From: an uncultured Verrucomicrobiota bacterium
GTDB lineage: Bacteria; Verrucomicrobiota; Verrucomicrobiia; Opitutales; Intestinicryptomonadaceae
DNA: 59,896 bases
NCBI GenBank assembly: GCA_949298545.1
Contig: CASFWX010000023.1
Coordinates: 1 to 59,896 of the forward strand
Direction of reading: 5' to 3'
In this document: positions 1-9,316 of the stretch, in pieces
Layout of the letters: every line of letters starts with the position of its first letter
Position numbering within the stretch: position 1 is the stretch's first letter
Made by a program: the position numbers and the translations under genes
The notes under the pieces: model-generated
What the model was told of the DNA's origin: nothing
What the model saw: only the letters and a program-made list of their open reading frames with translations
Databases searched by the model: none

Positions 1-92
1 AATCCCTGCCATGAAACAATGTGCACTATTGTTAAAAAAGCATAACAAAATATTACTGCGAAGAAAAGGACTGTGTTTATATATCTCATTTG

Positions 93-1100
93 CTATTTTT
101 TAAAAATTCTATATGAAAACTTTTTAATATTTCGAATAAATGCGCGATAAAATCTCCCTTTGAGATGCTCCGGGAAATCGATGTTATTTCTAAGAACAAC
201 TCGATTCGCAGAACCTTGAGGGATGGGATTGGCATTTAAAAGCCGGTTTAAGACAGAATAAAAATTGTATTTGTCCAAAAGCAGCTTGCGCGCTTCAGCC
301 AAGGCTGGAAGTTTTTTTAGATAAGCTTGTTCCGGATTTTCCAATATTGAATCTATAAGTTCAAATACCGAATGCCTGTCGTCAATATTTATGACATGCA
401 TTGATGAAGAAGAAAAATATTCTCCGATATTCGGCGCCCCGTCGTAAATTGGGACAGCATATGCCAAAATAGGGTCGGATAGCTTTTCTGTCCAGTAATG
501 ATTTCTCGTGGAATTTTCAAGGGCTATGTGAAAACGATAAGGCAAAAGCGCTTCCGCCTTATCGTCGATAAAATTCGCGCCACGGCCAAAAAAGTCTATG
601 CGCGAGCCGTAGCGCTTTTTCAAATCTTCAAGAAACATTACCCGGCGCAAATGGCCGCGCAATTTCGTAAGAGTTGAGGTTATGACCGAAATTTCAGCTG
701 ATTTAGCGGGGGGAGCAAAATTTAACAAGTCGTTGAAATCGCAAGAAAAAGAATTTTTTTTATGGCTATATCCATAATGCCAATTTAAAGCGGTATTCGA
801 ATAATAATGGTTGGGCCAATGCATTAACCTGGAGTGAGAGGACAATAAAATATCGAATTGCTTTAAGAATGGCTTGCAGTAGTATCTGGCGTCTTCCGGT
901 TCTCCTGAAATGAAAACAAGCCCACCCCGCCGGCATCGCAACTCGGTCGCATGTTTCATTTCTTCAAAAACAATTACATAATCCCAATCAATGTCTTCCG
1001 CGGAATTTTCATAAAAAGAAAATTCGGACATAATTCTTGGATCGCGCTGGCGCAAAAATGCGCCACAATCCGAAGAATTCAGGATGTTGACATATTTCAT
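93..1100 (-). CDS. Family GT10 (alpha-1,3-fucosyltransferase-like) glycosyltransferase
   Basis: This is probably a fucosyltransferase-type enzyme that decorates lipopolysaccharide O-antigen or capsule. Its C-terminal half shows the GT10 donor-binding signature: FHIALENS near residues 190-197, YWTEKLSD near 202-209 and VPIYDGAP near 216-223. The 335-residue length suits the family. No signal peptide or membrane segment is seen, so it should act at the cytoplasmic face of the inner membrane. The start is the ATG at 1100-1098, and a TTGACT box lies about 36 bases upstream. It diverges from the GT2 gene at 1296. The exact sugar donor and acceptor cannot be read from sequence; the family is well supported, fucose is inferred. 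Confidence 0.85.
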   Translation of the reverse strand: MKYVNILNSSDCGAFLRQRDPRIMSEFSFYENSAEDIDWDYVIVFEEMKHATELRCRRGGLVFISGEPEDARYYCKPFLKQFDILLSSHSRLMHWPNHYYSNTALNWHYGYSHKKNSFSCDFNDLLNFAPPAKSAEISVITSTLTKLRGHLRRVMFLEDLKKRYGSRIDFFGRGANFIDDKAEALLPYRFHIALENSTRNHYWTEKLSDPILAYAVPIYDGAPNIGEYFSSSSMHVINIDDRHSVFELIDSILENPEQAYLKKLPALAEARKLLLDKYNFYSVLNRLLNANPIPQGSANRVVLRNNIDFPEHLKGRFYRAFIRNIKKFSYRIFKK

Positions 1101-1295
1101 AATACTTTATTAAAAAATCCCATTTAAATATTAAAAGTCAACCTTAAATACAAATTCACTATGGATTATTGCAATGCGACAGAATTCACATAAGAAATAC
1201 GCTTTGAGATTAAAATTTGAAAGTATTGCTGCAAGAAGAAATAAAGGCTTGAAGCTTAAAGATAAATAGCTTTAGCCTTAGTTTTAACACACATT

Positions 1296-2249
1296 ATGAC
1301 AATCCAAAAACAACTGAGTATTATTATTCCCGCCTACAACATTGAAGCTTATATATCCAAATGCCTAAATTCATTGTGCCATCAGGGACTAGCAACATCG
1401 GAATACGAAATAATTGTCGTCGATGACGGCAGCTCAGACGCGACTGCCGCAGAAGCAAAAAAATCCGCTTGCGACAACTTAACTATTATTTCTCAGGCAA
1501 ACTCGCGCCAGGGGGGGGCGCGCAATACCGGGCTTAAAGCTGCAAATGGCAAATATGTAATGTATGTCGACGGCGACGATTGGCTCTTCCCTAACGTGCT
1601 CCCAAAAATACTACACCGCTTAAACGAAACTGGTGCAGATGTCCTTTTATACAATATTGTGGACTCGTCATTAGAGAGCGATCCCCCCGTGCATCAATGC
1701 GCCTTTGATCCCAACAAGATATATTCCGGCAAGGAATTCCTCGCCATGCGAAAGTTCGGTTCTAACCCCGTCTACGTATATTCGCGAAAATTCTTGCTCG
1801 ACAATTCTTTGTTCTTCGATCCAGGAGTTTTCTTCGAGGACGCCAGACTTATGCCGCGCATATACTTTTACGCATCAAAAATTGCCTATTTAGATGAAAA
1901 TGTGTACGTTAGATACGTCAGGCCCAGCTCGTCCTACTTCACTTTTTCAGCTGACAGAGCTTCTGAACTACTCGATGCGTCTAAATCCATATTTAAATTC
2001 GCCGAAGAAAATGCCGGCGACCTTGCATATCGCGATCTCATGTTTTCTTCTGCGAGAGTATTCAACTCTTTTCTCCTGAGGGCGCTTTCTCTGCCGCGTT
2101 TTGAAAGGAGAAAAATTCGAATGCCCAAAGGAACTTTTAAACGAGCCATGAAATCCCTAATATCGGCGGGACGACTTAAATATATAGTCGAAGCCCCCCT
2201 TTTGACATTAGCTTGGCCTTTCTTATTTGGAGGCTGCAATAGGAGCTAA
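1296..2249 (+). CDS. Family GT2 glycosyltransferase
   Basis: This is a GT-A fold glycosyltransferase that probably adds one sugar to a surface glycan. The N-terminus opens with the classic IIIPAYN strand (residues 9-15), followed by the nucleotide-binding VVDDGSSD (41-48) and the metal-binding DGDD (92-95). The C-terminal third, including ARLMPRIYFYAS, resembles the acceptor part of EpsJ/WcaA-like enzymes. It has no membrane segment. Its end overlaps the convergent GT4 gene by four bases (2246-2249). The acceptor and donor are unknown. The neighbouring glycosyltransferases place it in the same polysaccharide assembly set. Confidence 0.88.
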   Translation: MTIQKQLSIIIPAYNIEAYISKCLNSLCHQGLATSEYEIIVVDDGSSDATAAEAKKSACDNLTIISQANSRQGGARNTGLKAANGKYVMYVDGDDWLFPNVLPKILHRLNETGADVLLYNIVDSSLESDPPVHQCAFDPNKIYSGKEFLAMRKFGSNPVYVYSRKFLLDNSLFFDPGVFFEDARLMPRIYFYASKIAYLDENVYVRYVRPSSSYFTFSADRASELLDASKSIFKFAEENAGDLAYRDLMFSSARVFNSFLLRALSLPRFERRKIRMPKGTFKRAMKSLISAGRLKYIVEAPLLTLAWPFLFGGCNRS

Positions 2250-3313
2250 TAAGCGGATATCTGCGCGTTTTCGATTCCCTCCGAATCGCGTTTCGATATG
2301 TACTCGCGCATGGCGTTATTTACATTGAGATCGAAAATCCTATCGAGCTTGTCTAAGAAATCCGATTCGTCGTCAAAGCGAAAGGCAAATCCGTTTTTTC
2401 CTTCCTCCAATATATCTTCGATGCAACCAACCCTATCGCTAAGCAATATGGGAAGTCCATTATTCAAGGCTTCTTCAACCACAAGGCCCCAAGTTTCCGA
2501 ACGCGATGGCAAAACAAAAGCGTCCATTTGGGCGTATACTTGCGAAAGTTTTTCATTTTCGACCGCTCCATAGAACACTGCATTTTTAGGAGCTATTTTT
2601 TTAAGTTCGCTCTCCAAGGGTCCAAATCCCACCAAATGAAGAATAATATTGGGGCGTTTAGCCATACACTTCAAAAGGAATTCAAGGTTTTTCTGCCAAA
2701 CAAAGCGCCCCACAAAAATTAGGTTTTTTAGGGATTTTCGCGGAGAATAGGAAGGCTGTTTTATTCTGCGATACAGCCCGACTCCGTGAGTTATTACAAT
2801 CTTGCCTTTAAAATCGAGCGAACGAACCAGATTTGCATGCGAGATGCCGGAACAATATGCTATCGATATGCGCTTAAGCAATAAGCGTTTCATCAATCCT
2901 TTCAATCCTAACGCCTTAGATTCTTTATTGCTCGATTCTACAACTATGCAATTTTTTCCCTTTGGAGAGATTATTCCTATAAGCCACGAAGCGGCTTCCC
3001 CCCACCCGAACAAAACTACTCTTGAATATGAAATTTTTCTCCATATCCCAATTAAATCCAATAGTTGTCCCAATAGGGATTTTGTGGAAATTCTTACGCA
3101 ATCGAAGTGGCAATCTCCCTTATGGAAGTCGCTATTTCTCGTCGGCTTCCCTCCCCTGAGAAAAATGACGAGTATTTTATACTTTTGGGCGAGCCTATTG
3201 TATAGGGCTATCCTGTAAAAAGCGGGCATATCGGCAAGGAATACGATATCGTATTCGAGCCTTTTCCCTGATTGCAAGTCGGATTCAAGTTCCTTTGGTG
3301 AACACTTGTACAT
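2246..3313 (-). CDS. Family GT4 glycosyltransferase
   Basis: This is a GT-B fold retaining glycosyltransferase for surface polysaccharide assembly. The C-terminal Rossmann domain carries the family hallmarks: NLIFVGRFVWQKN, then HLVGFGPLESELK, then the donor-binding EX7E region in SRSETWGLVVEEALNNGLP. The N-terminal acceptor domain begins DIVFLADMPAFYRIALYNRL, which is typical of enzymes acting on lipid-linked glycans. The length of 355 residues is normal. The gene converges on the GT2 gene with a four-base overlap and is divergent from the tail-fibre-like gene at 3471. The sugar specificity cannot be inferred. Confidence 0.88.
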   Translation of the reverse strand: MYKCSPKELESDLQSGKRLEYDIVFLADMPAFYRIALYNRLAQKYKILVIFLRGGKPTRNSDFHKGDCHFDCVRISTKSLLGQLLDLIGIWRKISYSRVVLFGWGEAASWLIGIISPKGKNCIVVESSNKESKALGLKGLMKRLLLKRISIAYCSGISHANLVRSLDFKGKIVITHGVGLYRRIKQPSYSPRKSLKNLIFVGRFVWQKNLEFLLKCMAKRPNIILHLVGFGPLESELKKIAPKNAVFYGAVENEKLSQVYAQMDAFVLPSRSETWGLVVEEALNNGLPILLSDRVGCIEDILEEGKNGFAFRFDDESDFLDKLDRIFDLNVNNAMREYISKRDSEGIENAQISAY

Positions 3314-3324
3314 GTCAGCCGGTG

Positions 3325-3355
3325 ATTATATGCGATATATTGCGCAGTTTTTCAA
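3325..3355 (-). promoter_or_regulatory. Possible promoter of the GT4 gene
   Basis: On the minus strand a TTGAAA box (3355-3350) is followed after 19 bases by a perfect TATAAT (3330-3325). The ATG of the glycosyltransferase is only 11 bases further on, so the leader would be very short. A perfect TTGACA also lies at 3374-3369, but its spacing to the TATAAT is too long for it to be the partner. Confidence 0.35.
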
Positions 3356-3470
3356 GATGCCGCCTTCTTGTCAAATTCTTAAAGTTCAAAAAAGTCAAAA
3401 TTCAGTTTTTAGCCAAAAGTCCCAACTTTTATTTCTTCCATAATGGGTTCCGGGATATCATCGCGGGCAT

Positions 3471-5540
3471 ATGAACCAGCACGACATTAGAAAAACAATA
3501 AGAATATGCGCCGATTCTCTCAGCCGCGATGCGGGGAATCTATGCGCAGCTCCAATTATCGCGGGCGACGACGTAAAGATATCCGTACTCTTAAAGAGCG
3601 GTAATCGCACGGTCGCCCCGGAAGACGTTTCTAAAGTTTCAATAGCTATTTTCGATATAGGCGAAATAAACAGTCCGGAACCTAGGAATGTAGTCCCGCT
3701 GCTTTTTGCCGATGCTACGGTTAAAACCGAAAGCGACGCTGAAAGTGAAGAAATATTATCGCACGCCACCTTTGAGTTGACCGCATCCCAAACATCCGCC
3801 TTAAAGGTTCCCAAAGCCTGGGCCGAAATATACGCCTATGATATAAATGGAGCGAGAACCACATTTATGGCTTCGTGGATAGACGTGAGACAAAACAGGG
3901 GTGACAAAAGCGATCCCTCCACCCTTCCCGATCCCTCAGACTTTTATTTAAAATTTTCGCAAGCGGAAGCGGCATATGCGAAAAAGTCCCAAAATCTCTC
4001 CGACTTAGAAGATATATCGCTAGCCCGGGAAAATCTATCCATATATTCCAAAGAGGAAAGCGACTCGATTGTATCCGTTAAAGCGGACAATATCGACGAA
4101 AGCCGCACCACTACGGCAAAAAATGTGACCGGGGCTATCAACGAATTAAATGAAAAATTAAAGTTGAAGGCGGATTTGGAAGAAATTGAGAATACCTTTT
4201 CAGAGACAAACACCTCGATCTCCGAAATTCAAAACTCGCTATCGACACTCGAAAGGCGCGCGCAAAGTTCGGGAAATTTCCATTGCCTATATGCCTATGT
4301 CCAAACCCCAGCTTTTGCCCTAACACCGCCCTTTACTTTTTGTTCTACGGTGGAAAAAGATTTTACAGGAAAAATCTTTTCCAAAGGAAACCTCTCTCTT
4401 TCTATAAATTCGACGAGAAACTTGGAATTGACCTGCAATAGCGGTTATGGGACTAGCCAAGTCCTTCCTGAACGCGCTGTCGCGCTTTCGGTATCGGTTT
4501 CCGAAAACGGTATTTACGTCAGGGAGGGATCAAAATTATTGATCCGCTTTAATACGTGCAACTTTGAAGATAACCCCGAATCAGGGCTTAGAATTGCTTC
4601 TGTTTCATCTTTGGGGCATTTGAGCCGCATAAAACTTTTTAATTTCGCATTTGAAGACTCCCAACTCGGATACGGGGCTACAGAATATTCGGCAGGTTTT
4701 GAAGAACCCACCCATTTAAAGGCAGGCGCCATTCCCTATACTTCGTCAATGCAGCTCCCCGCAATAAAATATTTCTGCGAGGTAAGCTATACCGAAGATT
4801 CGACCATTATTAAAGTAAATAACGAAGATGGCGACACCTCTCGATACGGCTTATGTTCCTTTTCGTTACCTTTTCCTGTCAAAGCCGGTTCACACGTGCA
4901 ATTTTTAGGCAACATGCAAAATATAGGAAGAATTAGACTTGTTCCAGTCTCGAATGTCAGTGAAACTCAAGCAGGGCTTACTATTTATCCCCCAAATGAA
5001 GTAAACAACAATATATGCCTCAAAGACTACAATGCGATTTTTTTACGAACTACAAATGCAAATGCCGGCACCGTAAAGGAATCGATTTTAGAAAACTGCA
5101 TGTTGAAAGTAGACGGCGCTTTAATGTCGCTTTCGGACAGTTTGGACGTAATACAAATCAGGGATTTGTCCGGAAACGGGAAACATGCTGCAGCTCCAGA
5201 AAGAATTTTCGCGCAAAAAAATTCAAATCCGGCAATTATCACGGAGAAGATATCTTGGGCCGGCACTTGCACAACCCAACAGCTTGGAGGGGATAATGCA
5301 TATGTATTTGCCCGGAACTCTATATCGTCAGTATACGCAAAGCCGGACTCAAGCTCGTCTTTCGATTTTGTATGCGGAGACAAATCATTCCCCAATATTG
5401 CGCTTGAAGCTGGTACCATGACTAAAGTGGCGGAATACATATGCGGCAATGAACCCCAAACTTTGACAATCACTCCATCTGGAAACACCAATTACACGGG
5501 AAATTTGGAATTATCAATAATTGAAAATATCACAATATAA
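3471..5540 (+). CDS. Phage tail-fibre-like protein with LamG-like region
   Basis: The 689-residue product has no signal peptide and no membrane segment. Residues 1-140 are beta-rich and reminiscent of baseplate or tail-fibre N-terminal domains. Residues 170-198 read like the 'NLSDLxDxxxARxNL' linker typical of phage tail fibres, and residues 217-262 look like a coiled coil. Residues 387-400 (RIKLFNFAFEDSQL) and the DLSGNGKHA motif (565-573) recall LamG-type lectin domains on tail proteins of gut phages. The C-terminal 120 residues could be a receptor-binding tip. It starts at an ATG and is followed 20 bases later by a small gene, then by a terminator. No capsid, portal, integrase or other phage gene is nearby. 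The phage-like architecture is read from sequence; a domesticated or remnant role is inference. Confidence 0.6.
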   Translation: MNQHDIRKTIRICADSLSRDAGNLCAAPIIAGDDVKISVLLKSGNRTVAPEDVSKVSIAIFDIGEINSPEPRNVVPLLFADATVKTESDAESEEILSHATFELTASQTSALKVPKAWAEIYAYDINGARTTFMASWIDVRQNRGDKSDPSTLPDPSDFYLKFSQAEAAYAKKSQNLSDLEDISLARENLSIYSKEESDSIVSVKADNIDESRTTTAKNVTGAINELNEKLKLKADLEEIENTFSETNTSISEIQNSLSTLERRAQSSGNFHCLYAYVQTPAFALTPPFTFCSTVEKDFTGKIFSKGNLSLSINSTRNLELTCNSGYGTSQVLPERAVALSVSVSENGIYVREGSKLLIRFNTCNFEDNPESGLRIASVSSLGHLSRIKLFNFAFEDSQLGYGATEYSAGFEEPTHLKAGAIPYTSSMQLPAIKYFCEVSYTEDSTIIKVNNEDGDTSRYGLCSFSLPFPVKAGSHVQFLGNMQNIGRIRLVPVSNVSETQAGLTIYPPNEVNNNICLKDYNAIFLRTTNANAGTVKESILENCMLKVDGALMSLSDSLDVIQIRDLSGNGKHAAAPERIFAQKNSNPAIITEKISWAGTCTTQQLGGDNAYVFARNSISSVYAKPDSSSSFDFVCGDKSFPNIALEAGTMTKVAEYICGNEPQTLTITPSGNTNYTGNLELSIIENITI

Positions 5541-5560
5541 TAAAAGAAAGGAAATGAGAA

Positions 5561-5803
5561 ATGTCTGACTCCCAAATCCAAAACTCCGTTCAAAACGCGA
5601 ATCCCATATCTATAGGAGATGGGCTATACTGTAAAATCCGAAAAGTTAGAATCATATATGACGTCATAGATGCCGAAGGGAATCTCGCCCAAAAGGACGG
5701 AATTACGCAATCGCCAAACTCGATTGCTGAAGGCGATTTAGAGAGCTTAAAGGAATTTGAAAATATCTTATCTTCCATATTAGACAAACTCTTAAAATTG
5801 TAA
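5561..5803 (+). CDS. Small hypothetical protein paired with the tail-fibre-like gene
   Basis: This is an 80-residue acidic protein that I do not recognise. It starts at an ATG about ten bases after an AAAGGAAA ribosome-binding site, one of the clearer ones in the window, 20 bases after the tail-fibre-like gene. The N-terminal half is predicted to be beta-strand-rich (ISIGDGLYCKIRKVRIIYDV). The C-terminus is an amphipathic helix (LESLKEFENILSSILDKLL). It shares the terminator at 5821 with the upstream gene, so the two form a self-contained unit. It could be a tail-module partner such as a chaperone or joining protein, but nothing in the sequence proves this. Confidence 0.65.
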   Translation: MSDSQIQNSVQNANPISIGDGLYCKIRKVRIIYDVIDAEGNLAQKDGITQSPNSIAEGDLESLKEFENILSSILDKLLKL

Positions 5804-5820
5804 TAGGCGGTTTCCAGCAG

Positions 5821-5851
5821 CGGCTCCGCGCTTTAAGCGGAGCCGTTTTTT
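5821..5851 (+). terminator. Rho-independent terminator of the tail-fibre-like unit
   Basis: A perfect nine-base GC-rich stem, CGGCTCCGC (5821-5829) with GCGGAGCCG (5837-5845), has a seven-base loop and is followed directly by six T residues. It lies 18 bases after the stop of the 80-residue gene. Confidence 0.92.
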
Positions 5852-5971
5852 AAGATTTTATCTGGCGAATAATTCAATTCCATTGATTGAGATTATTTGG
5901 TCGAAATATATAAGCGAAGTTTTAAAGCCTTGCTTTCGTATAGGAAATGGGAAATATATGTCCGAGTAAAA

Positions 5972-7195
5972 ATGCGGATACTTTACTATCATCAATATTT
6001 TACCATTCCTTCTATGGCGGGGGGAACGCGTTCATACGAGATGTCCCGCACTTTCATTGAAAGGGGGCATGATGTTACTGTCGTTTGCTTATATAATCCA
6101 AAGCTTTCCCTAAAAAAAGTCGGGCTAAAGAAATATAGGGGTAAAATTGACGGAATAGAAATCATAGCATACGACGTCCCCTATTCAAATAAGATGGGTT
6201 TGGCTAGGCGCACACTTTCTTTTGCGGAGTTTGCCTTGAGAAGCTTGTCGCCCGTGCTGACGGAAAAATACGACCTTCTTTTAGCTTCAAGCACTCCCAT
6301 ATCCATAGCCCTCGCAGGAATTTTCTCGAAAATTGTAAAGCCAAGAAAAAAATTCGTATTTGAAGTCAGGGACCTCTGGCCCGACGTTCCCATAGCGCTT
6401 GGAGTAAAAAATCCACTGCTGACAATCCCCATGAGAATCTTCGAATGGTGCGCATATAATTTCTCGAACGGCTGCATAGGTTTGTCGAGCGAAATGGTCG
6501 AAGGGATAAAGAAAAGGTCGTCGAGATTGAAACCTGTTGAACTCATACCAAACTTGGCAGACACAGAAACTTTCAAACCGTCTCCCGAGCGCGGAATAGA
6601 TTTGAAAGGCGTAAATAAAGAGGATTTTACAGCTATGTTTACCGGAGCCCACGGAGTGGCGAATGGGCTCGACAAAATTCTCGACATGGCAGGCGTCTTG
6701 AAAAAGCGCGGGATAAAAAATATAAAAATAATCCTTATCGGCGACGGAAAAATGAAACCTGAACTGATGAAGCGGGCCTCAGATGAGGGTTTGGACAATG
6801 TAAAATTTTTTGATCCCATGCCAAAGATCGAGCTGTCTAAACTGCTTGCTAAATCCGGGGCGGGATTAATGATTCTCAAGGATGTTCCCGCGTTTTATTA
6901 CGGGACCTCTCCGAATAAATATTTTGACTATCTATCGTGCGGAATTCCCATAGTGACAAACATTAAGGGCTGGATAAGCGACGATATTGCCGAAAACAAA
7001 TGCGGCCTGTCTGTAGACGCGAACGACGCCGGCGCTTTTGCCGATGCCCTATTGTTTTTGGCGTCCTCTCCGCACGCATGCATGGAGATGGGAAAACGCG
7101 CGCGCAAAACCGCCGAAGAGAAGTACTCAAAGAAACTGCTTACAAATAGGGCTGCGGTTTTTTTGGAATCGATTGCGGGGATAAAAAAATCCTAA
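5972..7195 (+). CDS. Family GT4 (WbuB-like) glycosyltransferase
   Basis: The product resembles WbuB/WcaI-type glycosyltransferases that add an N-acetyl-sugar to O-antigen or capsule repeat units. It opens with MRILYYHQYF and a PSMAGGTRSYEMSR loop. A second-domain signature follows (MFTGAHGVANGLDKILDMA, IKIILIGDGKMKPEL, YYGTSPNKYFDYLSCGIPIV). The frame is open upstream to a TTG at 5897, but the ATG at 5972 begins exactly at the conserved N-terminus and is preferred, giving 407 residues. It lies two bases upstream of the heparinase-like gene, with which it is surely co-transcribed. Family assignment is firm; the sugar is unknown. Confidence 0.87.
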   Translation: MRILYYHQYFTIPSMAGGTRSYEMSRTFIERGHDVTVVCLYNPKLSLKKVGLKKYRGKIDGIEIIAYDVPYSNKMGLARRTLSFAEFALRSLSPVLTEKYDLLLASSTPISIALAGIFSKIVKPRKKFVFEVRDLWPDVPIALGVKNPLLTIPMRIFEWCAYNFSNGCIGLSSEMVEGIKKRSSRLKPVELIPNLADTETFKPSPERGIDLKGVNKEDFTAMFTGAHGVANGLDKILDMAGVLKKRGIKNIKIILIGDGKMKPELMKRASDEGLDNVKFFDPMPKIELSKLLAKSGAGLMILKDVPAFYYGTSPNKYFDYLSCGIPIVTNIKGWISDDIAENKCGLSVDANDAGAFADALLFLASSPHACMEMGKRARKTAEEKYSKKLLTNRAAVFLESIAGIKKS

Positions 7196-7196
7196 A

Positions 7197-9287
7197 ATGA
7201 GGAATTTTTTACAAAAATTTAAACTTATAAAAAATCTCAAGCCATCTTGGGTTTTATTTCGCTTTTTTTATTTGATAAAACTCAAGTCCGGCTGGTTTCG
7301 CCTCACTCTGCCTCGGCGCGATTGGAATTTTTATGTTTCAAAGAGATTCATGGCCAATCCTCCCGATTGGAAAGCATTTGAAAGGAATTGCCGCAGGTTG
7401 GAGAGGATAAAACAAGCGGATTTAACAATTGGTGAACATGAAAGAAACTCCATTTTTAGGCGCGCAGAATCTGTATTAAATGGAAATTTTGAACTTTTTT
7501 CGGACGCTCCAAAAAAACTTTCCATTCCGCCCGACTGGCTGTCTGATCCATACGGCGAAGCCGTTTGCAATTCAAATTCACATTGGTCGAATGTAAAATG
7601 CGAGGGTGATATTAAGAATATATGGGAGTTGTCCCGTTTTTCCTGGATATTTATATTAATCAAGGCTCAAGTTCTCGCTGAAATATCGGGAAATGAAATT
7701 TCGACAAAATTCCGGGATGCCATAATAAAGCTTCTATCCGACTGGATGGAGAAAAACCCTCCCAATAACGGAGTAAATTGGAGTTGCGGGCAAGAAACGT
7801 CCATGCGTTTATGCTCGCTCATATTCGCTCTTTCATTATCCGATGAAACGTTCCTAAGTAAAAACGAGAATTTGATATTGCCGTTTATCGGAGCTTGCGC
7901 TGACCGCATAAAGAAAAATCTGAGCTATGCGCTCAGCCAAAAGAACAACCACGGGATAACGGAGTCGGTCGGCCTTTATTTGGCGGGAATATTCTTTCCG
8001 AACTTTAAGGACTCTGCTGTCTGGAAAAAGATCGGTTTAAAATACCTTCGAAAGCAGTGCGAAGAATTATTCTTCACGGACGGAAGTTTCTCTCAAAACT
8101 CCACAAATTACCACAGGCTGGCTCTCGACGGTCTCCTTCTGAGTGTTTTTGCCGCTCGCTTAAATGATGAAACTCCAAGTCGTGAAATACTTTCCGCCAT
8201 GGAAAGGTCCTTCGAGTTTCTTTCAAAAATCTGCAATCCTGAAACCGGGGCCCCGCCTCGCTACGGATCTGACGACGGTTCTCATTTTCTGCAGCTTTCG
8301 GATAGCGACTATTTCGATTTCCGCCCTTTGCTTGGAGCCCTTGCGGTTGCGACCGGCAAGCGCGTTCCGGAGGATGATCCAGCCTATCTTGAAAAAGCTG
8401 CATGGCTATTTGGGGAATATCCGAAACGCTTCAACGGAAGATTCATTTCCGACCTCAAAGCCGATCAAACCGGTTATTACGCGCTAAAACACGGACGCGC
8501 ATTTGCATTTTTGCGTTGCGGTAAAAGCCCTTTTAGGATGGGGCATTGCGACATGCTCTCGCTTTGGCTTGAAATAGACTGCCGCCCGATAGCTGTAGAT
8601 CCGGGGTCCTATTCCTACCTCCCTAAGCGCAACGCCCTCTTTAATCTGGAAAGTTCGACGGGGCATAATGTTCTATCTATATGCGGCTGCGACTACGCCG
8701 TGCCTATCACAAGATTTCTACGCCTGCCATTTCCGGAATGTTCCGTATTATCTATATCAACCCTCTCGGGCGCAAAAATATTTTTTGGAGAAAGCCGCCC
8801 ATATCTCTATATGGATAATCCTCCGGTATACAGGCGCATTTTAATATTGCTTGAAAATGGCGCCATCGTGGTAGACAGCGCCCATTCTTGCGGAGAATTT
8901 AAATTCGCTTCAAATTGGCTGCTCAACGGGACGCGTTGTGTGGGAACAAAAGAAGGCCAATATCTATTCAACGGCGATACGCGGATAGCTGTATCATGCA
9001 CAGCCCCATCCGAAAGCAGACTCGCTATAGGCAGCCCAGACGCTGTCATATCCCCCCGATACAACAAAATAACCGATGCCGCAAAAATAACGACGGAGAC
9101 CGTGAATGCGCAAGAAGCATTCTTCTGCACCGCAATAATAAAAGCTAACGTGGATATTTTGAAGAGCCAGACTGGCTTCAAAGTAAAAACCGGCAATATT
9201 GAAGTGCAAATAGACACCTCTAAAATCCTGCGCGCAAACTCCGCCGAGGAAGTCTTAAAAATATCTCTTTCTGACAAACCCGACTAA
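7197..9287 (+). CDS. Heparinase II/III family protein
   Basis: The 696-residue protein has an N-terminal alpha/alpha toroid-like domain, with NNHGITESVGLYLAG near 255 and DGSFSQNSTNYHRLALDG near 291. Its C-terminal half carries the heparinase II/III beta-sandwich, with FRMGHCDMLSLWLE and AVDPGSYSYLP followed by a histidine in STGHNVLSI. Such genes sit in many O-antigen and exopolysaccharide loci next to WbuB-like transferases and UDP-ManNAc dehydrogenases, as here, and are thought to cleave or edit uronate-containing polysaccharide. No convincing signal peptide is seen, which is common for locus-embedded members. It is translationally coupled to the preceding gene (ATG one base after the stop). 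The substrate is not predictable. Confidence 0.87.
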   Translation: MRNFLQKFKLIKNLKPSWVLFRFFYLIKLKSGWFRLTLPRRDWNFYVSKRFMANPPDWKAFERNCRRLERIKQADLTIGEHERNSIFRRAESVLNGNFELFSDAPKKLSIPPDWLSDPYGEAVCNSNSHWSNVKCEGDIKNIWELSRFSWIFILIKAQVLAEISGNEISTKFRDAIIKLLSDWMEKNPPNNGVNWSCGQETSMRLCSLIFALSLSDETFLSKNENLILPFIGACADRIKKNLSYALSQKNNHGITESVGLYLAGIFFPNFKDSAVWKKIGLKYLRKQCEELFFTDGSFSQNSTNYHRLALDGLLLSVFAARLNDETPSREILSAMERSFEFLSKICNPETGAPPRYGSDDGSHFLQLSDSDYFDFRPLLGALAVATGKRVPEDDPAYLEKAAWLFGEYPKRFNGRFISDLKADQTGYYALKHGRAFAFLRCGKSPFRMGHCDMLSLWLEIDCRPIAVDPGSYSYLPKRNALFNLESSTGHNVLSICGCDYAVPITRFLRLPFPECSVLSISTLSGAKIFFGESRPYLYMDNPPVYRRILILLENGAIVVDSAHSCGEFKFASNWLLNGTRCVGTKEGQYLFNGDTRIAVSCTAPSESRLAIGSPDAVISPRYNKITDAAKITTETVNAQEAFFCTAIIKANVDILKSQTGFKVKTGNIEVQIDTSKILRANSAEEVLKISLSDKPD

Positions 9288-9316
9288 ACGTCGGCAGGTC
9301 CTGCTTAAAGAAAATT

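Noticed and set aside
1..92. A further gene at the left edge
   Set aside because: The 92 bases hold no frame or motif that can be assigned; it may be the end of an intergenic region.
8164..8487. Plus-strand frame inside the heparinase-like gene
   Set aside because: It lies entirely within a real coding region in another frame and shows no family motif.
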